From Sesamum alatum (taxonomy: Eukaryota > Streptophyta > Magnoliopsida > Lamiales > Pedaliaceae): a stretch of 64,000 bases of DNA. The stretch's first letter is position 1, and every line of letters begins with the position of its first letter. The stretch lies in NCBI GenBank assembly GCA_034509735.1, contig JACGWO010000011.1:13301866-13365865 (forward strand), read 5' to 3'. Shown one piece after another: positions 23,798 through 34,900 of the stretch. A model generated the notes under the pieces. The model searched no databases, was not told where the DNA came from, and saw nothing but the letters and a program-made list of their open reading frames with translations. Made by a program: the position numbers and the translations under genes.

Positions 23798-24771
23798 AAT
23801 TCCATAACTAAGCATTCAACTTTGAAATTCATTAGGATAGCCGTAACAAATTTCCGTTTCCCTATCGTAGTGGATTTGACTCAAACATCTAAATCCAAAC
23901 TTATTATATCAAGACTGGGCATGATAGCGTTCCATATCACATTAATAATAGCATTTGCATCAATGAAAATAGTTGAATCTAAATCAAACAATCGAGATAG
24001 CTGCAATTGTCTAACATAGATTTCTCGTCCCCACAAATAAATCATGCAAAGCACATAATAAATTTGCTCGCTACTCATACCATTCATTCATGACAATTAC
24101 GGATCACTGAACTCATGGATAGTAATGGAATAATCTATATCGAATCGAGTTGTCAGATCTATCAATAATAATCATTCCGTTCACAGCAAATCAAGACGAG
24201 AAGTACTTGGCGAAATCAGATAAATTCAAGATCTCAAACATAGCAATTGGGTTTAACGTTTTCCTTGAATCGGAATGGAAAATTAGCTACTAAACATGTT
24301 CATAGCAAAACAAGATGTTCTAAACGAAAACATGAATTGAGAGGAAGAGAAAAAAACTAAGCGATGTCGCCGATGTCTTCCGCCTCTTCTTCCTCTCCAA
24401 AACGATGCTCTAAAAAGATCTCCCTCTCTGCGTTCTTTTCTTCCTTTCAAACTTTAGAGTCCCCTTTCTTTCCATGTCTCTTCCGTAAAATTAGGAAAGA
24501 GATCCTCCAAAATCTCTTCCTCTTTTCCCGCACAGACCCGGGTGTCGGATAGGGCATGATCACGCCCTAGTGGTTGTTCAAGTCTGCTCATGATTGTTTG
24601 CACTTGATCTCTTTTTTGTGTTCCTTTGGGGCTTTTTGGCTCCTTTTGTTTCACAATGGGTCAATCTCGATCCTTCATTCAAAAACCGCATAATTCGATC
24701 ATAAATGTGAAGAAAATCTTTAAAAATCATTCGAATTAAAATGCATATGAGAGATGAAATGCACCCTATCA
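23798..24771 (-). repeat. Athila 3' LTR, truncated
   Basis: This stretch matches 30229-31205 base by base with scattered substitutions. The element-internal edge is TGATAGGG on the minus strand, immediately after the polypurine tract. The outer 265 bases present in the other LTR (29964-30228) are absent, and the Copia LTR begins there. It carries one AGGGCATGATCACGCCCT near-palindrome at 24551-24568. Confidence 0.75.
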
Positions 24772-26387
24772 AATTCCCCCACATCGAAACCATGCTTGTC
24801 CTCAAGCATCTCTTAATTCAAAATGCACGGATTATCCAACTAACCACACCCAAATGTCCCTTTATGTTAGGCAAGTATATCCCTTAATCAATATGTCTTC
24901 ACAATTTAAGAAGAGATAGTAATATTGAGAATAAACACTAATGGCCTTAATACAACAAGCACGTATCCCATTGACTTTATCAAAAGTCAAAAAAACAAGT
25001 CTCAACACTCCTCACTAGGATGTCTCTCAAATCATTCAAGAAGTGTTTAAGGGATTTTTGTCACACTCAAATCAAGATATTAGAGTGCCATTGTCATAGG
25101 CTTGCTTGTGAATAAAATCTCCACCACTGCAAAATGTTTATCAGTGCATAAATCAAAGCGTCTTAACATGGTTGTAACGGGGCTAGGGACAAGGTGTGTC
25201 AAGAGAGGTCAAATTGTGGCTCATTAATTCAAAAGGGTGATATCAACTTAGTTGCTTGTATTCCCCAACTCATTTCTTTTTCTTCCATACTCAAGTATTT
25301 GAAGCATTCACACTTTCGAACAAGATTTTTTTTCAGTTTCACTTTTCTGTTTGAACTGTTTCCTCCTTTTTCTTTATTTTTCCTCGTTCATCATTTGCTT
25401 CTTCTTCTCTCTTTTTCTTTTTTTTCTTTTTTTTTTCATTGCTTCCCTTTTCATTTTTCTCTTTCTTAGGTCTAGCAACATGTCTCCCATATGCCCCTTG
25501 AACCACTTCATTAGCTCTTTTTCGCGTCAACTTACCAGCAACCATATTAACATCATCCCTTTGAAAGGGTTCAAACATTTCTATAGGCAATAACCAAGAA
25601 ATGGACAATCGGCTTAAAATACGGTTTAACCAAGAAAATAGAGGCTAAGGCTCAAATGAGTTTTCTAAGGGTGAGTTTTCGGCAGGGTTCTTTTCAAGGT
25701 TAATCGGCTATTCCTAAGTGCCCTTGTCACTTTCATACACCAATATGCAAGAATGTGGCCTCGAAATGTATTACACAAGCAAGTTTTAGAATGCACACAC
25801 TAAGTCCGATGCCCTCAATTGAAAGAAATATACAAGCACTATTTGAATACAGGTGCTTTAGCTCAAAAGCTCACATAAAGGGTCTTAGTGTTGATTCTTG
25901 AACGTTGTTCATCTAATGCAATCAATGGGACATCCTTCACACACAAGATATCTTTTTTATGCCACTAGTGTTCGTTCCACCTACTAATCTCGACTTAAAC
26001 CACAAATTCCTATTGGCTTCAGGGACAACACGAAACAACATGCAAGGAATTTAGTTCAAGTTACAGGACAATCCACACATTTCGTTTCAAGATCAACTAA
26101 ATGCAAGCATAAATTACGGTGTTCATGACACAATCAGTCCTTAAAGCAGCAATTTTACTCAGAAATTTCACTCTGCAAGAATCAATCCCCAACACAAACG
26201 TCAAACAACAATGCCAACAACATAAAATCACAAGAATTATTAAGCCCATAACCACATTCACCAACATGCCAAATCATGCACAAACCTCCCCCATACCATG
26301 CACATAATACCACACATAACAAGGGAATGAAAAACTGAAAGAGAAATAGAGAGCATCCTTGAAATATGTGGTGACGGCAAAAGCGGG
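24772..26387 (-). other. Athila 3' non-coding region and polypurine tract
   Basis: This is the sequence between the third ORF and the 3' LTR. On the minus strand it ends with GAGGACAAGCATGGTTTCGA and then a TGTGGGGGAATT polypurine tract at 24783-24772, a signature of Athila elements. A long CT-rich stretch at 25330-25470 (AG-rich on the minus strand) gives spurious ORFs. No gene is supported. Confidence 0.6.
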
Positions 26388-27633
26388 CTAGGCGGGTGGT
26401 GGCGGGGGTATAGATACCCTCAAAGCAGTCAAGACCGCGTCAAGTTTGCGGTGCATCCATGCATCAGATAGCTCCTGCCAGGTCAGTCGGCCTTCGATGG
26501 CGTCCGAGGATGGGGTGGGCGGCGACTGTGAGCGGCGGTTCGGGCGCTCTTCAGGGTCAAGGTCGGTATAGCTCATGCCACTCGGGGCCTCGTGATGATT
26601 AAAAATGTGCATTTTGTCAAAGTTGCGAAATCCAATGGTTCCTCCTCGCAAGCCAAATGTAAATCATGATTAGACAAGTTCAAAACACCCAAATTGACCG
26701 CAAAGTGTGTAATCAACGACCCAAGGCACAAATGCTTAGAAGAAGTGGCAACAGTGTGAAATTCAGATGCAAGCCAAGCACCTAGATTCACATGCACCCT
26801 ATTGATCATGCTCCAAATAAAAAAAATTCAACCTTAGAACATGTACCCAGGGTGGCCCGACACCCCCAAAAATTAAAAGCAAGGAAACGTTGCATATAGA
26901 TCCATTCAAATCGGCGCAAGTAACGTCCTTTCGACCGACTAGGGTGATATACCAGGGGTCTTTGGACAACTCCCTCCACACAGAGATGGGTTTAAAAGGA
27001 CCATAATCAACTAAAGCCTCGCGATACTCTTGTGATGCTAAATACTCATCATGCACAAAACCCATAGCAAGATTGAAATCATTGATGCTCATTTTAAAAT
27101 CTTTACCAAGCAGTCGAAAGCGAATAACATTGGGTGCAGTGAGCGTAAAAGGGTCCTGGTTTGTTGAAAACGAAAGTAGTATATAATTCACGAATCAACT
27201 CAACAAACACAGGCATACGGATTTGGGCAAACTCACGCCATTGCATATTAAAGAGCAAAGCATCAATACTAGCACGACTTCTCAATGCCTCTAACAACGG
27301 AAAATGCAGAGACTTATCGGAGTTAAGTGGCCGAGTTGTAATAACAGAGTACCTTTTCTTGTGTTCTTTAGATGTGAAGTGGAGGTGACCTGCGAGGTCC
27401 GTCTCGGCTGTGGATGGAATACCGTTGGTAGAGTTGAATCAGCCTCGTTTTCGATAAGTATCTCGGAGGGGAGCTGCCGAGGAAGGTCCCAAGGCTGCGA
27501 CAGAAGTAGTGTCTGTCGCCGGAGCAGGTGGCAATGGTGGTTCGGTCGGAGAGCTTACCGGTGGCGATAGTGGTTCAACAGGAGCAAGAGGTGGAGCTCG
27601 GCAATAGTTGGTTCCTCTTCGAGTGGAAGCCAT
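26388..27633 (-). pseudogene. Athila third ORF (env-position, plant transposon protein)
   Basis: The start is set at ATG 27633-27631 (MASTRRGTNYC), leading into a Pro-rich N-terminus. The conserved core is split over shifted frames: 27297-27103, 27191-26799 (FRLLGKDFKMSINDFNLAMG, then VWRELSKDPWY), 26809-26573 (INRVHVNLGAWLASEF, LGSLITHFAV) and 26651-26388. This pattern matches the putative plant transposon/ATHILA ORF-1 domain that occupies the env position downstream of pol. Its biochemical role is not established. At least three frameshifts make it a pseudogene. Confidence 0.65.
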
Positions 27634-28201
27634 CGTGAAGGAAAGAGGTATCGTGCAACGGCGGCGGTACGCAACTCGGATAGCAGCAGCGGGGGTGACA
27701 GAAAATTGAGAAACAACTGCGAAGCCTCGTCGGTCGGACGAGCAGAGCAGCGACGGGAGGCCTCTGATGGGCGGGATAATGGCATCGCGCGGCAGCGCAT
27801 GACTTGAAAAGCAGCAGCGACGAGGTGGTGTGAACATGCTTAGACTGCGATATCAACGGTGGTAAAGTACGTCGGGCGAAGTACAGCAATGGCAACGGAG
27901 GATGAACAATGATGGCAACGGCGGACGAACAGCGACGGCGGACGGCGATGGCTGTCGGCGGCGGAGTACCAGCTGTAACGGAAGTGGAAGAATTAAGTCT
28001 TGCAAAGTATGTCTTGGGGGGGGGAGGAAAGGTTAGGTCTGGTTGACCAAGCCTTTTGTGTTTGTGTACCAATTTTTTGATTTTTTTTTTTGACAATAAG
28101 AATAATGAAAAAGGAAATAAAAACTAAGAAAAGGAAAATTAACATAAGAAATAGATAATAGAAAGAGAATACACATCCCTTCAACAGATTTGCCTCTTCT
28201 G

Positions 28202-28378
28202 TTAGGCGTGATCACGCCTAAACGACCCCTCAAATATGTGTGTCTCGTGGAACTAGCGTCTGCTTCAGACAAGAGAGACAGTGGAATAAGGCGTGATCAC
28301 GCCTTATCTCGCTGTGTGGTCTGTCGGGCTCAGAACAGGGTGTTGCATTTGGTATCAGACAGGGCGTGATCATGCCCT
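28202..28378. repeat. Three spaced palindromes with GCGTGATCACGC core
   Basis: Perfect palindromes of 20 bases (28202-28221) and 22 bases (28286-28307) and a near-perfect one of 18 bases (28361-28378) share the core AGGCGTGATCACGCCT. They are spaced 84 and 75 bases apart, between the Athila integrase end and the third ORF. The same motif lies once in each LTR: 30983-31002, perfect over 20 bases, and 24551-24568 with one mismatch. Confidence 0.8.
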
Positions 28379-28514
28379 ATATGGACTTCAAATCTGCGGA
28401 GGCGGGGAGTTAAATAATAAATTAAAAGTTCAAAATAAACATATAAAACGCCGGGTTGCCTCCCAGCAAGCGCAATTGTTTATCGTCATTATGCTCGACG
28501 GAATGCCTTTTTTT

Positions 28515-28871
28515 TCAATATGTTAACTGTTGGAGTGACGCCAATGCAATATCAATGATGCTTGTGACTTCATCACCATCAAGAAATGATTTCGATCGAC
28601 GGTCATTCACTGTGTTGAGACTTTTAATTCTCGCTACACCATGAGGAAAAACATTAACACCTTCAAAACGACCAAACCAAAAAGAACTCGACTTACCTGG
28701 GATGAGCTTCAAGCGAGATTTGTAGAATAACACATTTGTACCAACCTCAAATAGCTTCTTCAAAATCATAAGATCATGAAATCTCCATGTTTTCTCTTTG
28801 CAACTTCTCAAATCTTCTCTTTCATCCAACTTTCGTTCATTCTGCTCTGTAAACAGTCCTTTTAAAATCAT
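28515..28871 (-). pseudogene. Athila integrase C-terminal fragment
   Basis: This 118-codon frame contains KLDEREDLRSC, then LFEVGTNVLFYKSRLKLIPG and SFWFGRFEGVNVFPHGVARI. It matches the integrase C-terminal region of Athila-type Gypsy elements, which normally reads L-Y-N-S-R-L-K-L-x-P-G-K. The catalytic core and zinc-binding region are absent. The frame begins only 16 bases after the end of the gag frame, which marks the deletion junction. Downstream on the minus strand lies the hallmark GGGAGGCAACCC block near 28460. Confidence 0.7.
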
Positions 28872-28886
28872 GGTAGATAATGTCTC

Positions 28887-29810
28887 TCATATACCCAAAT
28901 AGAGATCTTTTAGGTGGTTGGGAAAGTCTTTCAGCTTCAGTGGGGATGCCTTCGTGAAGGTATTCACTATTTCCATCTCATGCTCATCCTCCTTTGATTT
29001 TGTCATCCTGTTGGAAGAATGTGGGATTAAATCGAATTCTATCTTCTCTTTTTGGGCGTCGGTGTCTTTAAGAGCCTTCTCAACTCCGTCAACTTTTGGC
29101 GGTACTTGTTCAATTGGGTGTAGCTCCTTCTCATTCTGGAGTGTCATCTCACTCATATCTTCCCTTGGATTTGTCTGCGTTTGCAATGGTAGCTTGACGG
29201 TTCTTTGAGCTTCCAACCTACTGACCGATGTCGCTAACTGCAACAATTGGTTCCCCAAGTGTTGCAAGCCGGCCTCTGTCTTCTCCAAGCTCGCCTCTAT
29301 CCTCTCTTGAAACTGTTGAGTAGTAACAACAAGGGCTATAACAATATCCTCTAAACTCATACCTGAATTTGATGCGTGAGATGGGGCTTGTGCGGGTATC
29401 GGCGGATGTCGGTTAAAGAATTGTAGTTGTTGCCTTGATTGCTCCTCGTGACTCCTATAACTGAAGTTTGGGTGGTCTTTCCACCCCGGGTTGTAGAAAT
29501 CGGAGTAAGGATCATATTTTCGTTGGGGTTGCTTGAAAAATCCCCCTACGGCATTCACTTTTGGCGACGCTCCCTGTTGCAATGATGGGCATGCTTCGGT
29601 TGGATGTCCATGGCCTAAGCATATCCCACAAACCATTGTTCCTTGAATCTTTCCTGTAGCCATTTGGTGTGCAAAAACAGTTAGTTCAGATAGTTTTTCT
29701 GCCAAATCATTGGTGTTTACCTCGTTAACTTGTTGAACATCCCAATCTCTTTGAAATCCATATTGTCTATGATTCTCGGCTATGGTAGGAATCCATTGTC
29801 TTGTTGCCAT
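28887..29810 (-). pseudogene. Athila gag, N-terminally deleted, frame open
   Basis: This is a 307-codon open frame. It has a zinc-finger-like CGICLGHGHPTEACPSLQ near residues 82-99, then the family block KYDPYSDFYNPGWKDHPNFS, a Gln-rich stretch, a predicted coiled coil (repeated LE/LQ heptads near residues 150-215), and an acidic C-terminus. Autonomous Athila gags carry an upstream retrotransposon gag domain. Here only about 130 bases separate the start from the primer-binding site, so that domain is gone. The frame is free of stops, which is notable for this window, but the product would be partial. Confidence 0.7.
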
Positions 29811-29940
29811 CTCGTTTCCAATTTTCCCAAAAATAGATTCAACACCAACAATTAGTCTATATCAAGCACGAAGGTCCCTGCCAAACAAAAATATTAGCAA
29901 GGGAAAAAGCACAAAACTAGACTAAGAAACTAAAAATAGC

Positions 29941-29958
29941 TCCCCGGCAACGGCGCCA
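29941..29958 (-). other. Primer-binding site, tRNA-Asp type
   Basis: The minus strand reads TGGCGCCGTTGCCGGGGA, five bases after the LTR end. This matches the 3' end expected for plant tRNA-Asp and is the usual primer site of many plant Gypsy elements. It fixes the element's orientation and the inner edge of the right LTR. Confidence 0.8.
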
Positions 29959-29963
29959 AAATT

Positions 29964-31205
29964 TGATCGATTTTCGAAGCCGTCAAATATAAAGATTGAT
30001 TCTAAACTGTAGTAGTCGTGGAACCAGGTCGAATTCCTAGGTAACTATCGATTAATTTCTCGGCCTAGTCGTTGTAACCAAAGGGGGGTGAGATGAGAAT
30101 TAACTACTAATACTTATAAACTAAATAGAAAGTAAGAATAAATAACTACGACGAGATCAATAGAGAGAAATTCCAGTTCAAGGGAGTGTATCACCCAATC
30201 ATTATGTCTATCATATGTCACTAATGATTAATTCCATAACCAAGCATTCAACTTTAAATTCATTAGGATAGCCGTATAAAATTCCCGTTTTCCTATCGTA
30301 GTGGATTTAACTCAAACATCTAAATCCAAACTTATTATATCAAGATTGGGCACGATAGCATTCCATATCACATCAATAATAGCATTTGCATAATGAAAAC
30401 AGTTGAATCTAAATCAAACAATCGAGATAGCTGCAATTGTCTAACCTAGATTTCTCGTCCCCACAAATAAATCATGCAAAGCACATAATAAATTTGCTCG
30501 CTACTCATACCACTCATTCATGACAATTACGGATCACTGAACTCATGGATAGCAATAGAATAATTAATATCGAATCGAGTTGTTAGATCTATCAATAATA
30601 ATCATTCGGTTCACAGCAAATCAAGACGAGAAGTACTTGGCGAAATCAGATAAATTCAAGATCTCAAAACATAGCAATTGGGTTTAACGTTTCCCTTGAA
30701 TCGGAATGGAAAATTAGCTACTAAACATGTTCATAGCAAAACAAGATGTTCTAAACGAAAACATGAATTGAGAGGAAGAGAGAAAAACTAAGCGATGTCG
30801 CCGATGTCTTCCGCCTCTTCTTCCTCTCCAAAACGATGCTCCGAAAAGATCTCCTTTTCTCTGCATTCTTTTCTTTCTTTTAAACTTTAGAGTCCCTTTT
30901 CTTTCCATGTCTCTTCCGTAAAATCAGGAAAGAGATCCTCCCATATCTCTTCCTCTTTTCCCGCACAGATCCGGGTGTCGGATAGGGCGTGATCACGCCC
31001 TAGTGGTTGTTCAAGTCTGCTCATAACTGTTTGCACTTGATCTCTTTTCTATGTTCTTTTGGGACTTTTTGGATCCTTTTGTTTCACAACGGGTCAATCT
31101 CGATCTTTCATTCAAAAGCCGCATAATTCGATCATAAATGTGAAGGAAATCTTTAAAAACCATTCGAATTAAGCATGCATATGAGAGATGAAATGCACCC
31201 AATCA
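29964..31205 (-). repeat. Athila 5' LTR
   Basis: The LTR is 1,242 bases long with TG...CA ends: TGATCGATTTTCG at 29964 and CCCAATCA ending at 31205 in plus orientation. It carries the 20-base palindrome at 30983-31002. Short ORFs inside are not genes. The right edge lies about 700 bases downstream of the SCPL stop codon, so LTR transcription would run away from that gene. Confidence 0.75.
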
Positions 31206-31900
31206 AAGGGCGAATCGAGCATGGTTAGGAATATATGCATAGAATCATTAGTATTATACATGTTCTAATTATATGCAAAAAAGCAAATAAAAACAAATTA
31301 TGCAATTGAACTAACAACTAATTCATTCTCTTCTTTTTCCTTTCCCAAATGGATTTCCTTTTTAAAAAAATTCTCAGCATATTGTTCTAATAAATGCAAT
31401 GTTTTGAATATTGTTTCGCAATGTTTAAAATCAATCACTACAAGAAATTAGTTTAACAACAACGAAAAAATATTAGCGTCGATCTAATTAGCAAGTAAAA
31501 TTCTCGATTTACATTATTTAATACATGAAATTTACTTGCTAATATATTTAGCAATGAAAATTTACTTGCTAATTAGTTCACGTTGATTTTAGCATTAAAT
31601 TTTTTCGTAGCTATTAAGTTATTTTCTTGTAGTGAATTTTCTATCAATAAATAGCTAATCATGTAAAATCACTCTTGTGATATAGCGAAAAAGGAAATTA
31701 ATGAGCCAACACATTTATATAATAACCCCACTCTCATTTGATATTATAGTTTACTCAATAGAGTACTTACTCAACAAAAATATACTATGAAATACTTATT
31801 TGCTAATTAATCCTTTTCATTGAAGGACAAACAATCAAACAGAGAATAAATGTTGTTTCAAATTCTTACTCGCAACCTTTTGTTTTAAAAATGTATCATA
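31206..31900. other. 3' flank of the SCPL gene
   Basis: This non-coding DNA lies between the Athila LTR and the SCPL stop codon. Most of it (about 31230-31435, then 31635 on) has a diverged copy at 51360-51590. It contains the CACTA-type MITE at 31436-31634. No AATAAA lies just below the stop on the minus strand in an obvious position, so the poly(A) site is not assigned. Confidence 0.55.
31436..31634. mobile_element. CACTA-type MITE with TSD and paralogous empty site
   Basis: The ends are CACTACAAGAAATTAG and TTTTCTTGTAGTG, the inverted termini of CACTA elements. The 3-base duplication AAT flanks it (31433-31435 and 31635-31637), the size expected for the superfamily. The interior has repeated TTTACTTGCTAATTA motifs. 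The 51.5-kb paralogous flank reads straight through this site with one AAT, so it preserves the pre-insertion state. The element is 199 bases long and non-coding. Confidence 0.85.
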
Positions 31901-34900
31901 CTAGAGAGCGCTTTCACGAATCCATCTATCGAACATGACAAAGCTTTCCTTGGGTTTGTATTCTGGATTTGTATGACCTCCTCCCTAGAACCAAAAGGGT
32001 ACATGGAGTAGAGGTAAAGGTAAGTGAAAACTTTTGTAATCTTTTGAAGATATGATAAATTAACTGCAAAAAAATCAAATAATTGTCAAATTTGAATATG
32101 TATAGATCGTCATGATGATGTTAATATTTATTGACACAAATAGCATGTAAGCTCCAAGTTTACAATTATCCATATAGTTATTGAAGTTTACCCCTCCCTA
32201 AAATGGATAGATCAATTGAAAAAACATGTGATTTTGAAATTGATTTGAAACGTGAGGGACTAAAATAAATTTTACGCTCAATTACACGCATCTATGCATG
32301 CAACACACTAAATGTGTTAATGCCGACCATTGGGTTATGGTGGATGATATCATGACATATTATTACAAAAGTATAAACAACATTTATAGTTCTTATTTCG
32401 CTAGAGTTCATTCTTCTCGTTGAAAAATGCATTTGTCTCTCACGTGATATTTTAAGATTGGGGCTTTTGTTACTATTGACCCATTTCTGCTAGCATTTTT
32501 GTCTTTTAATATTTTAGGGTAGCATTTTGATCCTGTATCTTTTTAATTTTCACAATTTCAGTCCTTTTTTGCTGGAGTTCACCAATTCTTGGCAGTGGAG
32601 GTGAACTCTGGCGAACAAAGGGACTGGAATTGCAAAAATTAAAAAGATGTAGGACCAAAATGCTACTCTAGAAAATTAAAGGACAAAAATATCAAATGAC
32701 CCAAGTTACGGAACTAAAAATGTATTTAACCCTGTATATAAATGTCAAGCAAGCATATAGTACCTTTATGACTATGAAATGTATCAACATACAAAATATG
32801 GTGTAAAAATGAAGAACTTAAAAAATAATTAATCTTGTAAAATAAAATACGTGTATATATGTTTAAGTACGTAAATATTTTAACTGATGTTTATTGATGA
32901 CAAAATGATGTAACTTAATTACACATGCATTAATAGAACAAAACTATTCTTAATTACAACTATCAAAAAATATATTATTACAACTAAAAGTATTTGTACA
33001 TATATATAGTTCTAATAATTTTACACTCTTTGTCGTTTTAATCTCTATCGTAAAGATTAAAATCTTTCTTAAACTTTTTATTTTTTGAAATCTACAAAAA
33101 TTTAATATTTTTTACAAAAGTTTGTTTTTACGTGCAACACCCATATGGTCAGTTTAAGAAAAGAAAAAATATAATTAATAAAAAATAAAAACAACTCCAA
33201 ATTCCTTACCTTTACTGTGGCATATGTCAGCTCATAATCCCGTTGTGCATATTGCATAGTGTATCTTTAGAAAAAAAATGTGGAGCTCATCAGTAAATTA
33301 ACTTGAACAAATATATATTATTAAAAAGTTAACTAAACTTGCAAATTAAGGATATTAATTGTATGAAGTGAGTAGTTCGAGAACCAACCCTCCAATTTGA
33401 TCTTCAACAAACCAAGGTCTCCAATCACTTTTAATTGGCACTTTGAGGGATTCTATCCATTTTTCCGTGGATATGTGAGGAGCCACCAAGTCGTGATCAC
33501 CACTATCAATATATTAAATTAAAATGACGTATAGAAAAGAATTTATTGTAATAAATGTATTTATAGGGATTGGAAAATATATAATGAAGAAACTTATGAA
33601 TAATAACAATTTACCTGAAAATCAAAACTCGGGCACTTTTATGTGTGAACTTCTGGTGATAGCCCACAGTACTTGCAACATTTTTTATGTAAGGAATAGA
33701 CCCGCTTAAACCGGGAGTACTATGAAAAATGCTTTGGTTGCATTTCACCCATTGTGTTATTGTTCCCTGTTGAATATTTTTATCAATTTAGTTCTTAAAA
33801 ATATTGAGGATGGACTTATTGTTCTACTTCATTGATTAGTGTACCTCACGGACATTAAGCGCTTTCTGAACAGATTTTTCATTTGCCCATGAATAGGTAA
33901 GCCGAACATTATCTATCTACACGGCATAGAACAACATTCACTTGAAATAAACAAGTAATGTTAAAAAAAGCAAGAAAAAAAATACCTTGGACAAAAAGTG
34001 AGTGTGTGTGTTTGTGTGTGTGTGTATGAGAGAGAGAGAGAATATTACCCGACACCATGCTTTTTTGCTACGAGCAACAACCGGTTGTAGAAAATCTATA
34101 GAAGATTCTTCAAAAGAAGACATATATAACGACAAGACATCTTGTTTCTGTGCTAGCGAGTCCGAACACCATGGGTCTAAGATGTGGGACTGGAAAATTC
34201 TATCGAGACACTACATGTGTATCAAATTAATACCAAGTATTTAGTTATAAAGCATATAACTAGAGTTGAGAAATACTTATGATTCAAGAAAGTCAATCAA
34301 AATTCTCCATGCTTACCTGATTTATCTTAGCGAGATCATTTAGGCATAAATAATTGTTTGAGTCAACATTCTTGTAGTTCCCACGACAATTAACATTTGC
34401 TGACTGAATAAAACAACACCCAAAATTGTTATCAGGAGGTTGTTAATTAACTTTAAAACTTTCCTTCTCATTTCCTAATTCTAATGTTACACAATCTTAA
34501 AACAAGGATGCTTCTTGTCAAAAACAATGTAAGAGCAGGGAAAATGAGTTTGCCTGATATAATTTATCTGACAGGAGTCCCATTCGGTGAGCATATGGTA
34601 TTCTTTCGTTAATATCCAAGAATAAATCCGTAATAGGATTTCCTAGTCCATAACCCTGCTCCCAATTCCAAGAAAAATATAAGAGAAAATGAGTTGTTTT
34701 ATAGAAGTAAGAAATTTTACTTATAAAGAAACATCTAAAGAAACTGAAGTTTTTCAAGTTTTTTGTGTACTGTACTCTCATATTCAACATTGGTTCATCC
34801 CCCGCTTCAACACCTATCAAAGAAACAATCGGTTTATATCAATATAAATTCTTAGTAATGTGTTGTTTTTGTGCTCACTCATAAATATATATTTTGTTTT

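Larger units (their letters stand above)
23798..31205 (-). mobile_element. Athila-type Gypsy element, pol-deleted, non-autonomous
   Basis: The element reads right to left: LTR (31205-29964), tRNA-Asp-type primer-binding site (29958-29941), partial gag, integrase C-terminus, palindromic repeats, an Athila-type third ORF, a long non-coding tail, a polypurine tract near 24772-24785, and a truncated second LTR (24771-23798). Diagnostic Athila features are the GGGAGGCAACCC block after integrase (near 28455-28470 on the minus strand) and GAGGACAAGCATGG before the polypurine tract. The gag N-terminal domain and the whole of protease, RT, RNase H and the integrase core are missing. The left LTR lost about 270 bases at the junction with the Copia LTR, so the target duplication cannot be read. 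Confidence 0.8.

Noticed and set aside
25194..25608. ORFs on both strands in a CT-rich stretch
   Set aside because: The translations are low-complexity Phe/Ser or Lys/Glu runs caused by base composition, inside the Athila 3' non-coding region.
28202..28378. Spaced palindromes considered as a CRISPR-like array
   Set aside because: Only three units with unequal spacing, in a plant retrotransposon, with copies in its LTRs and no associated genes.
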